Shown piece by piece: positions 63,073 through 64,000 of a stretch of DNA of 64,000 nucleotides. The notes under the pieces are model-generated. The model did no database searches and had not been told where the DNA came from. It worked only from the letters and a program-made list of their open reading frames with translations. The DNA comes from Vibrio jasicida CAIM 1864 = LMG 25398 (GTDB lineage: Bacteria > Pseudomonadota > Gammaproteobacteria > Enterobacterales > Vibrionaceae), in contig NZ_BAOG01000039.1 in assembly GCF_000400365.1 (NCBI RefSeq), forward strand, positions 62,001 to 126,000, read 5' to 3'. Position 1 is the first letter of the stretch. Each line of letters starts with the position of its first letter. The translations under genes and the position numbers were made by a program.

Positions 63073-63894
63073 CTAGCGCACTGTCGCAGTAATAAACTTA
63101 TCGACCTCGACATAAAAAGTCTTAGGATCGTTTTGAACCCAATGGTTGGCACCTTCAAATGCAACATTGTTAATCGAAGAGATAAAATCGATAGCGCGAT
63201 GGCATCCCGCTAAACTCTGTGTTCCCCAAAAATAAACTTTTGGAATCGATAAGTTCTCATAGATTTGCCCCCACTCCACAACACCTCTTTCATCCTTTGT
63301 ACTGTGTTGTGCGTAAATCTCACTGGCCGTTTCACCTAATACTATTGGTTCACATCGTCTCAATGACGAAAGGTATTTTATACCTGCTCCATGCTTCCAA
63401 GACATCGCAAAGCGCTTGGCAAAACCTTCCCCTTTGACCCACGCTTGGAATTCAGGCTTATTCAGTTTCACGTAATGCTCAGCGATGATTTGGGATAGGA
63501 TAATACTCTCCTCATGCAATCCACCTTCAGCATTAATGAAACCGCGTATGACGCCTTTGCTGTCGAAGTGACACACTAGAGTTGATGTATCACCACCCCA
63601 AGAATGCCCCAGAAGGAAGCATTGTTTTATATCTAACTGCTCTAAAGCTTTTAAAATTCGTTTGGCTTGAACATCCGTTGCATGTGATATGTCGGAAGCT
63701 GGAGAATAACCATAACCACATAAATCAAACATGACTAGGTTGTAGTTGGGTAGCCAATCCAGTGCATCGGCGAAGCACAAATGTGATTCCCCCAAACCAT
63801 GGATAAGCACTAATGTTTCTTGAGATTCTATGATTGGCGTGGACAAGCAATACAACTTGTCGCCTTCGATGTCTATCCACTGTTCTACTAACAC
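63073..63894 (-). CDS. Alpha/beta hydrolase
   Basis: 273 residues with the oxyanion-hole HGLGES, nucleophile Ser in LLGHSWGGDTS, and the terminal His in FEGANHWVQNDP, a complete catalytic triad arrangement. The start is GTG with GAGGG before it. No signal peptide. The ester or related substrate is unknown. The 106 bases from here to the window end show no feature. Confidence 0.85.
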   Translation of the reverse strand: MLVEQWIDIEGDKLYCLSTPIIESQETLVLIHGLGESHLCFADALDWLPNYNLVMFDLCGYGYSPASDISHATDVQAKRILKALEQLDIKQCFLLGHSWGGDTSTLVCHFDSKGVIRGFINAEGGLHEESIILSQIIAEHYVKLNKPEFQAWVKGEGFAKRFAMSWKHGAGIKYLSSLRRCEPIVLGETASEIYAQHSTKDERGVVEWGQIYENLSIPKVYFWGTQSLAGCHRAIDFISSINNVAFEGANHWVQNDPKTFYVEVDKFITATVR

Positions 63895-64000
63895 ACAACC
63901 CTCGCGTTTCGACTACTGAACTAGGATTCATCATAACGAATTCACCCTGCAACAAAAGGTCTGTTTTATAAAAACCTGCAAATTGGCAAAGTAGAGTTAT

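Noticed and set aside
1..64000. CRISPR array, prophage, rRNA operon or replication origin
   Set aside because: No regularly spaced short repeats, no phage structural gene run, no rRNA sequence and no iteron or DnaA-box cluster was noticed on reading through.

Overview
The window looks like a piece of a Vibrio genome, probably a Harveyi-clade species close to V. parahaemolyticus or V. alginolyticus, and probably chromosome II. The evidence is the set of Vibrio-type genes (a large secreted chitinase, a ToxR-type membrane regulator, small DUF5062 and DUF6435 proteins) and the fruR/fruBKA and gcvT/XRE/glyA-gcvH-gcvP blocks, which I recall lying on chromosome II of V. cholerae. The species is an inference.

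Layout. 0.1-31.6 kb is mostly housekeeping: gsk; fhs behind a near-perfect PurR box; glgC; a secreted GH18 chitinase; a yqhC-like regulator divergent from yqhD; a YhhN protein; a four-gene polar amino-acid ABC importer; an EAL phosphodiesterase; an S4 protein; an EEP hydrolase; fruR divergent from fruBKA with three FruR boxes; a ToxR/VtrA-type two-protein membrane regulator divergent from a small outer-membrane barrel; a lipoprotein; and an RND efflux operon with two lipoprotein adaptors, divergent from a TetR gene. 32.7-39.8 kb is the glycine cleavage cluster (gcvT, an XRE-cupin regulator, glyA-gcvH-gcvP). It carries three related palindromic operators, a second PurR box and a possible glycine riboswitch.

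39.9-55.8 kb is accessory. It starts with an AT-rich two-gene module, a nucleoid-associated (NA37/YejK-like) protein plus a three-TM membrane protein, that could be a defence system. Next come small gene groups separated by three copies of a composite repeat of about 150 bp: a zinc-ribbon/DUF2188 pair, a broken NTF2-like gene, and an orphan DUF6795 protein. An HxlR/NTF2 pair, a threonine-aldolase-like enzyme and a protein strongly resembling Burkholderia lethal factor 1 (BLF1, a glutamine deamidase toxin) follow. A class 3 lipase and its DUF6795 partner sit between two 133-bp copies of the 3' end of an ABC exporter gene, the footprint of a captured toxin/immunity module. An RcnR-like nickel/cobalt sensor follows, with G-tract operators at its own promoter and at the promoter of a convergent two-gene operon of unknown function.

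55.9-64 kb holds small ordinary genes: a GST, a GNAT-like protein, a YdjM-like membrane hydrolase, a CLCA_X/HExxH protein, an MFS transporter, a TPR protein, a YgjV-like protein and an alpha/beta hydrolase.

I see no rRNA, tRNA, CRISPR array, prophage or complete insertion sequence. All family assignments come from reading the proteins and motifs by eye; no database search was run.
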